Assembly: GCA_946481025.1 (NCBI GenBank) | Contig: CAMLNA010000034.1 | Coordinates: 1 to 34,530 of the forward strand | Source: an uncultured Rivibacter sp. | GTDB lineage: Bacteria; Pseudomonadota; Gammaproteobacteria; Burkholderiales; Burkholderiaceae | Length of the DNA stretch: 34,530 bases | Direction: 5' to 3' | Notes under the pieces: model-generated | What the model was told of the DNA's origin: nothing | Databases searched by the model: none | What the model saw: only the letters and a program-made list of their open reading frames with translations | In this document: piece by piece, positions 24,712-32,350 of the stretch | How positions within the stretch are numbered: position 1 is the first letter of the stretch | How the letters are laid out: every line of letters starts with the position of its first letter | Position numbers and translations under genes: made by a program

Positions 24712-26148
24712 ATGGACCCGAAGACCCATTCCGTCTCCCCCAGCGGCTGGCAGCGTTTTGCGGCCGGCACGCTGGGCGCCTTCCACACCTACGCCAGCTG
24801 GCTGGTCAGCATCAGCTGGAAGCGGTTTTTCCTCCTGTCGGTGCTGCTGCTCGTGACGGCGTCGCTGCTGGAGTCGATTCCGCCGTTCAACATCAAGTTC
24901 ACCGAGGTGCTGCCGCACGACGAGCCGGAGACCCGCACGGCCGGCAACAAGGTGCCGAAGCCGCCCAGGCCGCCGGCGCCGGAAGGCAAGGAGCCGCTGG
25001 TGAAGATCGAGCGGCCCGCCACGGCCGACAAGGACGGCGTGGACATCTCGATCGACGAGCGCGGCGTGCGCATCACCAAGCGCGTGGCCAAGGCCGAGCA
25101 GGCGGCTTCCTCGGCGTCGGCCGCGCAGGCCGACGCCGTCGAGGCGGCCCGGGCCGCGGCTTCGGCGGCTTCCAGCGTGGCCGACCTGGAACGCACCATC
25201 GAGATCCGCCTGCCGCCCGGGGTGGCCAGCGAAGTCAAGGGTGCCGTCGAGGAAGCCCGGCGCGAAGTCGCCGAGGCCATGGCCGAAGCCGAGGAAGCCA
25301 AGCGGGAGGCCGAGGAGGCGCAGCTCGAAGCGGCGGAGGCCGCGCGTGAAGGCGTGCCGCGGCTGCGCACCCGCACCAAGCGGCTGGGCGACTTCCTGCC
25401 GGACCTCGCGCTGCTGTGGATCTTCGCGTCGGCCATCATCAAGATCACCTACAAGGGCCAGCTGCAGGCCGAGGTGAAGGCGGCGCATGCCACCGAAGTG
25501 GCCGAGGCCGAGTCGCTCAAGCGCCAGGTGGTGGAAGCGCGCATGGCGGCGATGCAGGCGCAGGTGGAGCCGCACTTCCTGTTCAACACGCTGGCGTCGA
25601 TCGACCACCTGATCGAGGTCGACCCCAAGCGCGCCAGCCAGATGCAGAAGAACCTGATCGCGCTGCTGCGCGCCAGCATGCCGACGATGCGCGAGGCCAA
25701 TGCCAACGGCACGCGGGACCTGGGCCGCGAGCTGGGCGTCATCAAGCCTTACCTCGAGATCCTGAAGGTGCGCATGGAAGACCGGCTGATGACCGAGATC
25801 GACGTGCCCGAGGGGCTGATGAGCGCCGAGTTCCCGCCGATGATGCTGCAGTCGCTGGTGGAAAACGCCATCAAGCACGGCCTGGAACCCAAGCCCGAAG
25901 GCGGCCTGCTGCGCGTGAGCGCCGAGATCGTGCATGGCAAGCTCGTGCTCACCGTGGCCGACACCGGGCTCGGCTTCGGCAAGGCGGCCACGGCCGGCAC
26001 CGGCACAGGCCTGGCCAACATTCGCGAGCGGCTGTCGCTGCTGTACGGCACGCGCGGCCAGCTCAAGATCGCCGAGAACACGCCCAGCGGCACGGTGGTC
26101 ACGATCACCGTGCCCTACCAGACCCGCGTGGGCGACCATGAGGCCTGA
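24712..26148 (+). CDS. LytS-like histidine kinase with periplasmic coiled coil
   Basis: A 478-residue kinase: TM1 about 39-54, a periplasmic region of some 170 residues, TM2 about 230-246, then a His_kinase domain with H288 (VEPHFLFNTLASIDHL), N box LVENAIKHGLEP and G boxes ADTGLGFG and GTGLANIRERL. The periplasmic part holds a Pro/Lys stretch, a small motif VDISIDERGVRITKR, an Ala-rich helix (about 121-163) and a Glu/Ala/Arg helix (about 178-218) that should form a coiled coil. I know no named sensor domain with this composition. It is followed by its LytTR partner after 33 bp. Confidence 0.92.
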   Translation: MDPKTHSVSPSGWQRFAAGTLGAFHTYASWLVSISWKRFFLLSVLLLVTASLLESIPPFNIKFTEVLPHDEPETRTAGNKVPKPPRPPAPEGKEPLVKIERPATADKDGVDISIDERGVRITKRVAKAEQAASSASAAQADAVEAARAAASAASSVADLERTIEIRLPPGVASEVKGAVEEARREVAEAMAEAEEAKREAEEAQLEAAEAAREGVPRLRTRTKRLGDFLPDLALLWIFASAIIKITYKGQLQAEVKAAHATEVAEAESLKRQVVEARMAAMQAQVEPHFLFNTLASIDHLIEVDPKRASQMQKNLIALLRASMPTMREANANGTRDLGRELGVIKPYLEILKVRMEDRLMTEIDVPEGLMSAEFPPMMLQSLVENAIKHGLEPKPEGGLLRVSAEIVHGKLVLTVADTGLGFGKAATAGTGTGLANIRERLSLLYGTRGQLKIAENTPSGTVVTITVPYQTRVGDHEA

Positions 26149-26181
26149 CAACGAAGCCGATGGACGCACTACCATCGGCCC

Positions 26182-27030
26182 ATGAACCAGCCCCCCGCCA
26201 CTGCGTCGGCCGTGCGTGCCGTCATTGCCGACGATGAAAGACTGATGCGCGAGCAGCTGCGCGCGCGCCTGGCCGAAGTCTGGCCCGAGCTCGACATCGT
26301 GGCGGAGGCACGCCACGGCGCCGAAGCGGTGACCCTGGTGGCCGAGCACCGGCCCGAGCTCGTGTTCCTCGACATCCGCATGCCCGGCATGACCGGCGTG
26401 GAAGCGGCCCGCGAGATCGCCCGGCTCGAACCGGTGGACGAATGGAGCGGCTGCGAGATCGTCTTCATCACCGCCTACGACCAGTACGCGATCGAGGCGT
26501 TCGAGCAGGGCGTGGTGGACTACGTGCTGAAGCCGGCCGAAAAGGAACGGCTGCAGCTCACGGTGCAGCGCCTGCAGAAACGCCTGGCGCAGCGCGGCGG
26601 CAACGCGCCGGAGGCCCCCACGGGCCCCGGCAACGCGTCGCTGCAGGACCTGCTCGCCAGGCTCACGACGCAGCTGCAGGGCGGCAGTGCGGGCGCCGCG
26701 CCGGCTCACCTGCGCTGGATCCAGGCCACCGTGGGCCAGAGCATCCAGATGATCCCGGTGGCCGATGTGCTGTTCTTCATCTCAGACGAGAAGTACACGC
26801 GGGTGCAGACCGCCACCCTGGAGGCGCTGATCCGCAAGCCGATCAAGGAGCTGATCGACGAGCTCGACCCGCACGAGTTCTGGCAGATCCACCGCTCGAC
26901 GCTCGTGAACGCGCGCGCGATCGCCGGCGTCACGCGCGACCTGCGGGGCCGCCAGCTGGTCGCGGTGAAGGGACACCCCGAGAAGCTCGAGGTGAGCCGC
27001 AGCTACACGCACCTCTTCAAGGGCATGTAG
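26182..27030 (+). CDS. LytTR-type response regulator (second system)
   Basis: A 282-residue regulator. Receiver (10-135): D17-D18, phosphoacceptor D64 (LVFLDIRMPGMTG), T in FITAYDQYAIEAFE and K in YVLKPAEKERL. A low-complexity linker (about 140-180) leads to a LytTR domain: IQMIPVADVLFFISDEKYTRVQT, LIRKPIKELIDELDPHEFWQIHRSTLVN and HPEKLEVSRSYTHLFKGM. It belongs to the AlgR/LytR group. It pairs with the kinase just upstream; the ATG lies 6 nt after TACCAT and has no ribosome-binding site, so it could also have its own short-leader transcript. Confidence 0.93.
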   Translation: MNQPPATASAVRAVIADDERLMREQLRARLAEVWPELDIVAEARHGAEAVTLVAEHRPELVFLDIRMPGMTGVEAAREIARLEPVDEWSGCEIVFITAYDQYAIEAFEQGVVDYVLKPAEKERLQLTVQRLQKRLAQRGGNAPEAPTGPGNASLQDLLARLTTQLQGGSAGAAPAHLRWIQATVGQSIQMIPVADVLFFISDEKYTRVQTATLEALIRKPIKELIDELDPHEFWQIHRSTLVNARAIAGVTRDLRGRQLVAVKGHPEKLEVSRSYTHLFKGM

Positions 27031-27032
27031 CG

Positions 27033-27052
27033 GGCGCGGGCCGGGCCGCGCC
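27033..27052. terminator. G+C-rich hairpin between convergent genes
   Basis: GGCGCGG and CCGCGCC form a 7-bp stem with a 6-nt loop in the 27-bp gap between the LytTR gene and the convergent GGDEF-EAL gene. No T-tract follows on either side, so it is at best a weak bidirectional terminator. Confidence 0.35.
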
Positions 27053-27057
27053 GCGCC

Positions 27058-28962
27058 TCAGGGGTGCGGCCGGTGCACAGGCTCCGCGGGTGCCGCAGGT
27101 GCGATGCCGGCGTACTCGCCGCCCGCCTGCTTGCGCATCAGTGCGGCCGCATCGTCGGGCGCCAGCGGCCGGGCCAGCCCGAAGCCCTGGTAATAGTCGC
27201 AGCCGAGCGCCCGCAGGTGGGCGTGGTCGCGTTCGGTCTCGATGCCCTCGGCCACCACCACCATCTGCAACGCGTGCGCCACGTCGATCATCGACTGCAC
27301 CAGCATCGAGGCCTCCTCGGAGCCGGCAACGCCCTTGATGAACAGCCGGTCGATCTTGAGCTTGCGGCAGCGCATGCGGCGCAGGTAGCCCAGCGAGCTG
27401 TAGCCGGTGCCGAAGTCGTCGATGGCCAGCGGGTAGCCCAGGCTCTGCAGCGCCACCACCACCGAGTGCGGCGAGTCCATGTCTTCGAAGACGTTCGACT
27501 CGGTGAGCTCGAACTCCACCGTGGCAGGCCCGAGCGAGAGCTCGCGCAAGGCGTCGAGGTAGCCCTGGCGGTGCGCATCGCGGCGGAACTGGCGCGACGA
27601 CAGGTTCAGCGCCACCGGCGGCACCTCCAGGCCGGCCTGCTGCCAGGCGTCGAGGTCGGCTCGCAGCCGGCGCAGCACCGACAGCCCGAGCGGCACGATG
27701 AGCTCGGAGCTTTCGGCCACCGGAATGAACTCGACCGGCGACACCGGGCCGATCCCGGGCCGGTGCCAGCGCGCGAGCGCCTCGAACGACACGAGGCGGC
27801 CCTGGCTGTCGAAGATGGGCTGGTAGGCCAGCGATATCTCGCCGCGCGGGATGCCGGCGCGCAGGTCGGTCTCGAGGGTCAGGCGCGCCTTCATCGCATC
27901 ACCGAGCTGCGACGAATAGAAGTGGTAGCCGTCCTTGCCGGTGCGCTTGGCCTGGTACATGGCGGCATCGGCGCAGCGCATCGCCTCTTCGGGCGTGCGC
28001 GCATCGGCCGGCAGCAGCGCCACGCCCACCGACACCGACACCCGCAGCTCGCTGCCCTCCACGTTCATGGGCAGCGGCAGCTTGCGCACCAGCTCGGCCG
28101 CCACGCGCGTGGCCACGTTGGCGTTGACCGCCTCTAGCAGCAGCGCGAACTCGTCGCCCGCCAGGCGCGCCACCACGTCGCCTTCGCGCACGGTGGCCTG
28201 CAGGCGCTCGGCCACCTGCTTGAGCACGACATCTCCGGCTGCGTGGCCCATGCGGTCGTTGATCTGCTTGAAGTTGTCGATGTCGAGGAACAGCAGCGCA
28301 TCGGTGCGGGCATGGCGGTCCCAGTGGCCCTTCGCGTGATGCATGAGCGCCTGGAAGGTGTTGCGGTTGGGCAGGCCGGTGAGCGCATCGTGCGTGGCCA
28401 GGAAGCGCGTGCGCGCCTCGCTTTCGCGCACCTTGGCCCGCATGCGCCGTGCCACCACGGCGGCCAGCGCCAGCGCCACCAGCATCACCGCCAGCGCGCC
28501 GCCGGCGAACTTGAACAGCGCCGTCCACACGCCGGTGCGTTCGGCCGACATCTGCAGCCGCCCGATCGCCATGCCGTTGGCAATGATGGTGTGCTCCACC
28601 TCTTCGGTCCCGGCATGCCGGGCCCACCAGTGCGGCGCCGGCGTCGCACGGCGGTAGGCCGCGAGGCTGGTGCGGTCGGCGCGGAACAGCCGGGCCGACT
28701 CCACGAGCGGCGAGCCGCTCAGCGACGCCAGGATCTCGCGCGCGTCGGCCTCGCTGTCGAACAGCACCGCGGCATTGACGGTGCGCCCCACGATCTCGGC
28801 CTGCGTGAGCAGCTCCTCCCGCAGGCGCTCCCGCAAGGCGCCGTACTGCAGGACGGTGAGCGCCACCACCAGCAGCAGCATCGCCGCCGCGGCCAGCAGG
28901 CCTTCGCCCGGCGTGCCATGCGCCAGCGGCGGCGGTTCGGCGTCGAAACCCTGCCAGCGCAT
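27058..28962 (-). CDS. CHASE8-GGDEF-EAL c-di-GMP enzyme (YfiN-like)
   Basis: A 634-residue membrane protein. TM1 (about 22-43) and TM2 (about 165-190) flank a periplasmic CHASE8-type domain (EIVGRTVNAAVLFDSEADAREIL, VESARLFRAD). The GGDEF domain reads A268-G-D-E-F272, a variant that can still be active, and the inhibitory I-site RxxD (REGD) sits five residues before it. The EAL domain looks catalytically complete: E394-A-L, NLSSRQF, ELTESN, IDDFGTGYSSL, K in LKIDRLF and VVAEGIET. So it could both make and break c-di-GMP. The ATG overlaps the YfiR stop (TGATG), giving tight coupling to a periplasmic partner that, in Pseudomonas, represses YfiN through this same periplasmic domain type. Confidence 0.92.
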   Translation of the reverse strand: MRWQGFDAEPPPLAHGTPGEGLLAAAAMLLLVVALTVLQYGALRERLREELLTQAEIVGRTVNAAVLFDSEADAREILASLSGSPLVESARLFRADRTSLAAYRRATPAPHWWARHAGTEEVEHTIIANGMAIGRLQMSAERTGVWTALFKFAGGALAVMLVALALAAVVARRMRAKVRESEARTRFLATHDALTGLPNRNTFQALMHHAKGHWDRHARTDALLFLDIDNFKQINDRMGHAAGDVVLKQVAERLQATVREGDVVARLAGDEFALLLEAVNANVATRVAAELVRKLPLPMNVEGSELRVSVSVGVALLPADARTPEEAMRCADAAMYQAKRTGKDGYHFYSSQLGDAMKARLTLETDLRAGIPRGEISLAYQPIFDSQGRLVSFEALARWHRPGIGPVSPVEFIPVAESSELIVPLGLSVLRRLRADLDAWQQAGLEVPPVALNLSSRQFRRDAHRQGYLDALRELSLGPATVEFELTESNVFEDMDSPHSVVVALQSLGYPLAIDDFGTGYSSLGYLRRMRCRKLKIDRLFIKGVAGSEEASMLVQSMIDVAHALQMVVVAEGIETERDHAHLRALGCDYYQGFGLARPLAPDDAAALMRKQAGGEYAGIAPAAPAEPVHRPHP

Positions 28963-29522
28963 CACGATTCCTTCACGTAGCGTGCCAGCCGCAGCACCTT
29001 GGCACTGATGTCCAGTCCCTGGCGCCGCAGCGCGCCCAGGCCGATGTCGAACACGATGCGCCCGCCATCGACCTGCAGGTTGAGCATCACGCCGCGCTCG
29101 AGCAGCCCCAGCTCGTCGCCGACCCACAAGACGCCCTGCAGGTCGTGGCGCCCGAGCGCCGCGAGGCCGGAGGCACCGCTCGCATACGCCACCTGGCAGG
29201 AGGCCAGCTGGTCCACGCCAACGCGGCGCCACTGCAGCACGCGATCGTTGACGCGGCGCCCGTCGAAGTCGCGCAGGGCGAGCGCCAGCGGAGACTCGTC
29301 GAACACGCAGAAGCGCAGAGGCCCCTCAGTGGCCGCCGTGCGCGGCCATTGGACGAACAGCAGCGCGCGGAAGACGATCTGCGCCTTCAGCTGCGGCTCG
29401 CCGCGGGCGCCTTCCTGTGCCACGGCCGGCGACATGCCGGCCGCCGCCGTGAGCAGGCAAGCAGCGCCGAGCCGCCGCAGCCGCCGCATGCATGGCCAAA
29501 GGTTCGAGGGACTGCGCGTCAT
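28962..29522 (-). CDS. YfiR family periplasmic protein
   Basis: A 186-residue exported protein with a basic N-terminus and signal peptide ending near SPAVAQ. The YfiR (DUF4154) domain follows: LKAQIVFRALLFVQWPR near its start, LRFCVFDESPLALALRDFDGR, and the end segment GRIVFDIGLGALRRQGLDISAKVLRLA, all typical. Known YfiR holds the diguanylate cyclase YfiN inactive in the periplasm. The start is not certain: ATG 29522 lies 7 nt after the stop of the TonB receptor and suggests coupling; ATG 29489 would give a shorter signal peptide. Neither has a good ribosome-binding site. Confidence 0.9.
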   Translation of the reverse strand: MTRSPSNLWPCMRRLRRLGAACLLTAAAGMSPAVAQEGARGEPQLKAQIVFRALLFVQWPRTAATEGPLRFCVFDESPLALALRDFDGRRVNDRVLQWRRVGVDQLASCQVAYASGASGLAALGRHDLQGVLWVGDELGLLERGVMLNLQVDGGRIVFDIGLGALRRQGLDISAKVLRLARYVKES

Positions 29523-29529
29523 CGCCGGA

Positions 29530-31548
29530 TCAGAAGGCAGACTGCCAGTCCAGCGTGAAGGCTCGGCGCGCACGCGGCACGCGGTCAACCGAGAGACCCG
29601 GCGTGGGCACGTCGTAGGCAGCGGCGTCGCCGAGGTTGCTGACCCGCAGCGACAGCTCCTGGCGGGTGCCCACGGCATGGCGCAGCACGCCGTTCACGGT
29701 GACATAGGCTTCCACCGGCTGCGGCCCGCGCCGCGCGCCCAGCGCATCGAGCTCGGCGCCCAGCCACCAGCCGCTCGCCAGCGGCGCCAGCGCATGGCCC
29801 TTGATCAGCCAGCGCGGCGAGTTGTGCGGCATCTCGCCGTTGATGCGTGCGCGCACCACCGAGGCACTGGCGCGCCAGCGCCAGCCGGTCGAGGCCGCAT
29901 GTTCGATCTCCGCATCGACGCCGGTGGTGCCGGCGCGGCTGATGTTCTGGTACTGGCCGATGTCCTCGCCTTCGGGCAGCACGAAGTCGATCATGTTGCT
30001 CAGGCGGTAGCGGTAGACGCTGGCCGACACCCGCGTCTGGGCATCGATGGCATGTTCCCAGGCCAGCTCGACGGTGCGGATGGACTCGGAGCGCAGCCCC
30101 GGGTTGGCCACCTGCGACACGCCGTCTTCGTAGTAGCGCTCAGACAGGTTGGGCGCACGGAAGGCGCGCCCGGCGCTCAACTTCCACGCGTGGGCGGCGC
30201 CCGGGCGCCATACCAGCGCGAGGCGCGGCGAGAACTCGGCGTCGTGGGTCGGCGCATGGTCGAGCCGCGCGCCCAGCGTCAGCGACCACCGCTCGGACAG
30301 GCGCATCTGGTCCTGCGCAAAGAAGCCATAGCCGCTCGAACGCACCCGCACGTCCTGCACCACGGCGTGAGGCTCCTCGTCGAAGTTGTGCAGGCGGGCA
30401 TCGAGCGTGCGGCGCAGGTCCACGCCGGCCACCACCGCATGGTTGGTCCATCGCCGCCACTGCAGGCGCCACTCGGCACCCAGCCAGCGGCCCCGCAGGT
30501 CGTCGTGGTTGATCAGGTAGGCCGGCTCGCCTTCGTCGAGCACGTAGCGGCCGCGGTAGCGGTAGGACGACACGCTGACGCGCGCGCTGGTGCGCAGGTC
30601 GGCACTCCATGCGCCGTCCCACGCCAGCTCGCCGAAGGCGTAGCTGTCCACGTAGCGCGTGCCGTCGGCGCCGAACACGGTGCCGAACTCCCCGGTGGCG
30701 ATGTTCTTGTCGCGTTCGTTGGCTGCCAGCGTGAGGCGCCAGCGACCGAGGCGCGCCTTGGCCAGCAGGCCATGCTGCCGGGTGCCATCGAGCCCGCGCG
30801 CCACGCCATCGGGCACGGCCGGCGTGGCCAGCTCGGGAAAGCTCAGGTCTTCGCCGCGCGAGCGTTGGCCGACGACGCCGATGAACACGTCGGTCCCCTG
30901 CCCGTCGCCCTGGCCGCTGCTGTAGCCGTACTGCACCATCGCACGCCGGGTGCCGAAGCTGCCGAGGCTCACGCGGGCGGCGGCGCCCGGGGCATCGGCG
31001 CCGTCGAGCGTGACGAAGTTGGCCACACCGAACAGCGCGTTGCCGCCGTAGACGGACGATGCCGGGCCGTAGATCAGCTCGGTGCGCCGGACCCAGTCGG
31101 CGGGCAGCGGGAAGGTGTTGTCCGGCAGCGCCTGGTCGTAGATGACGTCGTTGACGCGATAGCCGTCGATCGTCATCAGCGTGCGTGAGTTGTAGTCGCC
31201 CGGCCGGTTGAAGCCTCGCAGTCCCAGCGAGGTGTAGCTGCGGTCGCTGGTGAGATAGCCGCCCGGCAACCGCTGCAGGATCTCGCCCACCGTGGTGTGG
31301 CCCAGCAGCCGGGCGTCCTCGCGTTGAAACACGCGCACCACCGCGGGAGCATCGAGCGTGCTCTCGGCATAGCGGGAAACGCCTTCGACCTGCGCCTCCA
31401 GCAGCCGGGCGAGGTCTTCGTCGGGGTCGTCCTGCCCATGATCGGCGTGCGCCAGCGCAGGCGCGAGCAGCAGGACCGGCAGGCCTTTCAGGAACAGGCG
31501 AAGGCGACGCAGCGAGCGCGCAGGCAGGGCACCGGAAGACTCATGCAT
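29530..31548 (-). CDS. TonB-dependent receptor, first gene of a c-di-GMP operon
   Basis: A 672-residue outer-membrane receptor: the signal peptide ends near residue 35 (PALAHADHG), and no clear TonB box is seen before the plug. The plug holds VFQREDARLLGHTTVGEILQRLPGG, LGLRGFNRPGDYNSRTLMTIDGYRVND and RRTELIYGPASSVYGGNALFGVANFVT. The barrel ends in AFTLDWQSAF with the terminal Phe. GAGGTG precedes the ATG. Receptors of this group are often encoded with YfiR proteins and signalling enzymes. The next two genes follow with 7-nt and overlapping spacing, so this receptor probably acts as a sensor as well as, or instead of, a transporter. Confidence 0.92.
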   Translation of the reverse strand: MHESSGALPARSLRRLRLFLKGLPVLLLAPALAHADHGQDDPDEDLARLLEAQVEGVSRYAESTLDAPAVVRVFQREDARLLGHTTVGEILQRLPGGYLTSDRSYTSLGLRGFNRPGDYNSRTLMTIDGYRVNDVIYDQALPDNTFPLPADWVRRTELIYGPASSVYGGNALFGVANFVTLDGADAPGAAARVSLGSFGTRRAMVQYGYSSGQGDGQGTDVFIGVVGQRSRGEDLSFPELATPAVPDGVARGLDGTRQHGLLAKARLGRWRLTLAANERDKNIATGEFGTVFGADGTRYVDSYAFGELAWDGAWSADLRTSARVSVSSYRYRGRYVLDEGEPAYLINHDDLRGRWLGAEWRLQWRRWTNHAVVAGVDLRRTLDARLHNFDEEPHAVVQDVRVRSSGYGFFAQDQMRLSERWSLTLGARLDHAPTHDAEFSPRLALVWRPGAAHAWKLSAGRAFRAPNLSERYYEDGVSQVANPGLRSESIRTVELAWEHAIDAQTRVSASVYRYRLSNMIDFVLPEGEDIGQYQNISRAGTTGVDAEIEHAASTGWRWRASASVVRARINGEMPHNSPRWLIKGHALAPLASGWWLGAELDALGARRGPQPVEAYVTVNGVLRHAVGTRQELSLRVSNLGDAAAYDVPTPGLSVDRVPRARRAFTLDWQSAF

Positions 31549-31718
31549 GTGGACACCTCGGCCGCAAATACGGCACTCGACCAGAGGCAAGAAAGCGATG
31601 CAGGAACTATCGGCCCGCGCGCACCGATGTTGAACAGGGGCACGTGCAAAACGTCACGGCACGCGCCGGAGCGGTGCGACCGTTACATCGGCGAGGCTGC
31701 TGGCGTGGAGCGCTTGAG

Positions 31719-31735
31719 CCTTGCCGCCGGCAAGG
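31719..31735. promoter_or_regulatory. Perfect stem-loop between receptor and toxin-antitoxin genes
   Basis: CCTTGCC-GCC-GGCAAGG is a 7-bp-arm palindrome 47 bp upstream of the antitoxin ATG. It lies near a -10-like TATCAT (31752-31757) and could be an operator of the toxin-antitoxin pair or a leader hairpin of the receptor transcript. The other sequence in the 233-bp gap (31549-31781) shows no gene and no riboswitch I recognise. Confidence 0.45.
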
Positions 31736-31781
31736 ACCTGTCGCCGATCAGTATCATGGGTCGGTCGCCTGGAGTCTTGCC

Positions 31782-32012
31782 ATGTCGGATATCGTTGCTG
31801 ACCTCGCTGAAAAAGCCCGTGCCCTGCCGGCTGCGGAACGCTCGCGCCTCGTCGAACTGCTGCTGGAGTCGCTCCATGAGCCTCCGCTCGCTGAAGTGGA
31901 GGCCGCGTGGGCGAAGGAGATCGAAAGCCGGGTTGCTGCATATGAACGGGGCGAGGTGGAAACCTTTGCCGCTGAAGACGTCTTCGCTGAAGCGCGCCGC
32001 ATTCCTTCGTGA
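31782..32012 (+). CDS. Antitoxin, addiction module protein family
   Basis: A 76-residue acidic protein of the TIGR02574 addiction-module family. LPAAERSRLVELLLESL and VEAAWAKEIESRVAAYERGEVETFAAEDVFAE are the typical segments. The family partners with RelE/ParE-type toxins and binds them through its C-terminal part. GGAG lies 8 nt before the ATG. Its stop overlaps the GTG of the toxin gene by 4 bp. Confidence 0.9.
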   Translation: MSDIVADLAEKARALPAAERSRLVELLLESLHEPPLAEVEAAWAKEIESRVAAYERGEVETFAAEDVFAEARRIPS

Positions 32013-32317
32013 AGCAGGCTCGCTTCACGAAGGAGGCTCGTTCCGAACTCCTAGCCCAGATCGCGTACTACGAGACCCTGCGTAAAGGACTTGGGGGCCG
32101 CTTCCGCACGGAAGTCGAGCTCGCGGCGCAACTGGCAACCACGTTCCCTTCCCACGGCAAACCCGGCCCGGCCAGAACCAGACGCCGACTAGTGGCTGAC
32201 TTCCCGTTCAAGCTCTTCTACTCGGAAACGGACTACGGCATCCTCATCCACGCGGTAGCCGGCGACCACCAGCTGCCGGAATATTGGCTATGCCGCGTTC
32301 CGAGGGATAACGGCTAG
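32009..32317 (+). CDS. RelE/ParE-family toxin
   Basis: A 102-residue basic protein of the RelE/ParE superfamily. ARFTKEARSELLAQIAYYE at the start and RRRLVADFPFKLFYSETDYGILIHAVAGDHQLPEYW towards the end show the fold. It resembles ParE-like toxins paired with TIGR02574 antitoxins; whether it attacks gyrase or mRNA cannot be told. The GTG start overlaps the antitoxin stop (GTGA). G+C is about 60% in the line counted (32041-32100), lower than the surrounding genes, consistent with a mobile module. The reading ends 33 bp before the convergent dehydrogenase. Confidence 0.9.
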   Translation: MKQARFTKEARSELLAQIAYYETLRKGLGGRFRTEVELAAQLATTFPSHGKPGPARTRRRLVADFPFKLFYSETDYGILIHAVAGDHQLPEYWLCRVPRDNG

Positions 32318-32350
32318 CGACCTGTTCGCCCTCCCTGCCCGCCTATCGGG

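Noticed and set aside
21276..25349. A very long open frame on the plus strand (1357 codons)
   Set aside because: It runs antisense to metE and out of frame with metR, has no family signature, and is the kind of open frame that high G+C creates by chance.
24664..26709. 681-codon open frame on the minus strand
   Set aside because: It is antisense to the second LytS kinase and regulator and is rich in His/Gly/Arg, as shadow frames in this genome are.
31549..31781. Riboswitch or Fur box before the TonB receptor
   Set aside because: I see no B12 box, no TPP-type motif and no Fur-like AATGATAATCATT pattern; only a short hairpin near the antitoxin.
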